DNA from: an uncultured Acidimicrobiales bacterium
GTDB lineage: Bacteria; Actinomycetota; Acidimicrobiia; Acidimicrobiales; UBA10347
NCBI GenBank assembly: GCA_937942965.1
Contig: CALDGN010000372.1
Span: forward strand, 1 to 7,676
Reading direction: 5' to 3'
Length of the DNA stretch: 7,676 nucleotides
The notes beneath the pieces were generated by a model. It was not told the origin of the DNA. It saw nothing but the letters and a program-made list of their open reading frames with translations, and searched no databases. This document shows positions 6,370 to 7,676 of the stretch, piece by piece. Every line of letters begins with the position of its first letter. Position 1 is the first letter of the stretch. The position numbers and the translations under genes are program-made.

Positions 6370-6478
6370 CTGAGCAGGATTCCTGCGACCACATGATCAT
6401 GACGCGCCATAACCATTGATGCCATTTTCGGCACCCGAACAACCAACCCTGGGTTACGACGCCCGGGCTACGAGCGCG
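6370..6478. other. Intergenic gap between the two propeller genes, rich in short palindromes
   Basis: This 109-bp gap must hold any promoter for copy 1 and any terminator for copy 2. It contains four short palindromes: GCAGGATTCCTGC (6374-6386), CATGATCATG (6392-6401), AACCCTGGGTT (6445-6455) and GCCCGGGC (6461-6468). On the minus strand an AGGA lies 11 bases before the GTG at 6369, a weak ribosome site within the first palindrome. No TANNNT box is found at a leaderless position, so the genes may be co-transcribed. Confidence 0.4.
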
Positions 6479-7676
6479 CTAGATGTCGGGGCAGAAGATG
6501 TTCGGGTTCCCGACCGAGCACTGCGCGATCAACATGGCGTCGATGACGGTCAGGCTGCCGTCTCCGTCGGTGTCGCCCGAGGCGGCATAGATGTCGCTCA
6601 CCGGGTCGAACCCATCGCAGTCTTCGACGTCGACACGGTTGTTGACCGAGTACTGCACGACATACAACGCGTCGGTGACGTCGACGACCTCGTCGCAGTT
6701 GACGTCGCCGGCGACGACTGGGTCAGGCTCGACAGGTGGAAGCGGCTCGGCTGGAACCCACGCACCCGTCGGGCGGAAGAGTGCAACGCGACGAACACTG
6801 GCGCCGTTCACGGTCGTGAACTCGCCCGCCGCCACCAGACCCTGGTCGTAGATCGCGATATTGCGAACGCCCCAGTAGCTGTTCGTCTCGACGAACCATG
6901 ACGATTCGAGTGCGCCCGTTGCGGCATCGAAGGCGACCATGTGTCGCTCCTCGTTGCCGTCCCAGCCTTCGTGGAAGCCGGCGAAGACGAAGTCGTCGGT
7001 TGCCGCGACCGTCTGCATGTCGCCGTCGGCGCGTTCGGTCACCCAGACAAGCTGGTCGGCGATGGTGTAGTTGGCGATCGAGTTACCCGTCTCAGCCAGG
7101 TAGACGTTGCCGCCGTCGCTTGAGAAGGCTGCGTCCCACATGCCACTGGTGGGCTTCGATGCTGCATCGAGCCCATCGACCTTGAGTGCAGTGATCGTGC
7201 TCAACAGCTTGGTCTCGCTCTTCAGGTCCACGGCTCGCTCGGCAACGGCAACCAGGTCGCCGTACGCGTCGAGGGCTTCGACGAAGCGACTGACCGACGG
7301 ATTCCATGACGTATCAAGCGCTCCCGTCACAGGATCAACCCGCAGGACCTTTGCAACCGAGCTGCCGTTATAGATGCTCGGGTTGCCGCCCAAGTACAGC
7401 CAGCCGTCGTGATAGAGGACATCACGAAGCTGCGAGTTCGAGGCGGCGACGAACTCAGGCAGTCGCTCGCCAGTACGAGCGTCGAGGGCAACGATGTGTT
7501 GGACGGGCGATCCGTCGAAGCTCCAGAACTCGCCGACGACCCACACGGTGTCACCGTGGAACTCGAGGCCGAGCACTTCTCCGGGGATGTCGAACGTGCG
7601 GGGCAAGAGTTCGCCAGTGTTGATGTCGATCGCTGCGAGCCCGACGGTTGCTACATCGGGTGAACCTGGGGCCAGA
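6479..7676 (-). CDS. Exported beta-propeller protein with C-terminal dockerin-like domain (copy 2, 5' end cut by window edge)
   Basis: This tandem paralogue of the previous gene has 398 residues visible, from about the equivalent of copy-1 residue 84 to the stop. The frame is open to the right edge, so the signal peptide and first blade lie outside; the apparent TTG start at 7606 is internal, because the open frame upstream (GLAAIDINTGELL) still aligns with copy 1. By eye the two proteins are about 60 percent identical. The six visible blades align, and all cysteines are again confined to the C-terminal domain. Both calcium loops are kept: DVNCDEVVDVTD, and the DTDGDGS loop followed by its twelfth-position Asp. 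Differences are a two-residue shortening near the middle and a longer Pro/Glu-rich linker (EPLPPVEPDPV) before the dockerin-like domain. It probably has the same role with a different ligand or partner, but no function is recognised. Confidence 0.83.
   Translation of the reverse strand, partial: LAPGSPDVATVGLAAIDINTGELLPRTFDIPGEVLGLEFHGDTVWVVGEFWSFDGSPVQHIVALDARTGERLPEFVAASNSQLRDVLYHDGWLYLGGNPSIYNGSSVAKVLRVDPVTGALDTSWNPSVSRFVEALDAYGDLVAVAERAVDLKSETKLLSTITALKVDGLDAASKPTSGMWDAAFSSDGGNVYLAETGNSIANYTIADQLVWVTERADGDMQTVAATDDFVFAGFHEGWDGNEERHMVAFDAATGALESSWFVETNSYWGVRNIAIYDQGLVAAGEFTTVNGASVRRVALFRPTGAWVPAEPLPPVEPDPVVAGDVNCDEVVDVTDALYVVQYSVNNRVDVEDCDGFDPVSDIYAASGDTDGDGSLTVIDAMLIAQCSVGNPNIFCPDI
6492..6541 (-). 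repeat. Near-identical 50-bp segment, copy in propeller gene 2
   Basis: This is the partner of 4949-4998, in the same orientation 1543 bp away. It is the strongest direct repeat I noticed between the two genes. Recombination between the two would fuse the body of copy 2 to the C-terminal end of copy 1 and delete the rest of copy 1. Confidence 0.85.

Noticed and set aside
4936..7676. Cellulosome component interpretation of the dockerin-like proteins
   Set aside because: No cohesin, scaffoldin or glycoside hydrolase is visible, and dockerin-like domains occur in many non-cellulosomal secreted proteins.

Overview
The window is high-GC DNA, packed with genes on both strands. It most likely comes from an actinobacterium, and I would guess the Acidimicrobiia/Ilumatobacter group. 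This is inferred from a mycothiol-dependent-type enzyme (mycothiol is an actinobacterial thiol), actinobacterial-type TetR and flavin/F420-class proteins, heavy G/C at third codon positions, and several genes that appear to be transcribed without a leader, from TANNNT -10 boxes placed exactly 12 to 7 bases before the start codon. No rRNA, tRNA, CRISPR array or transposase was seen.

Left part (1-2794): a large molybdenum hydroxylase gene of the xanthine dehydrogenase/aldehyde oxidoreductase family lies on the minus strand and runs off the left edge. It fuses the [2Fe-2S] domains directly to the molybdopterin domain with no FAD domain between them, which is the layout of Desulfovibrio gigas aldehyde oxidoreductase. 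A TetR-family repressor gene is divergent from it. The roughly 106-bp gap between them holds two copies of a 14-bp palindromic site whose centres are 21 bp apart. Each copy covers the expected -35 region of one of the two divergent promoters. The simple reading is a self-regulated TetR switch controlling the oxidoreductase.

Middle part (2795-4935): a leaderless gene for a maleylpyruvate-isomerase-family (DinB-like, MDMPI) enzyme is followed after 3 bp by a tiny gene for a 50-residue single-pass membrane protein. That gene meets a convergent DUF1801 gene, and both stop codons use the same CTAG. A gene for a pyridoxamine-5'-phosphate-oxidase-like flavin protein is divergent from the DUF1801 gene. 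These look like ordinary small housekeeping or detoxification genes.

Right part (4936-7676): two tandem paralogous genes on the minus strand encode large exported proteins. The one that is complete has a signal peptide, a cysteine-free region that reads as a seven-bladed beta-propeller, and a C-terminal dockerin-like domain with two calcium-loop motifs and four cysteines. The second copy is cut by the right edge. The C-terminal domain is the best conserved part, and its last codons are nearly identical at the nucleotide level in the two copies. This pair is the most unusual content in the window.
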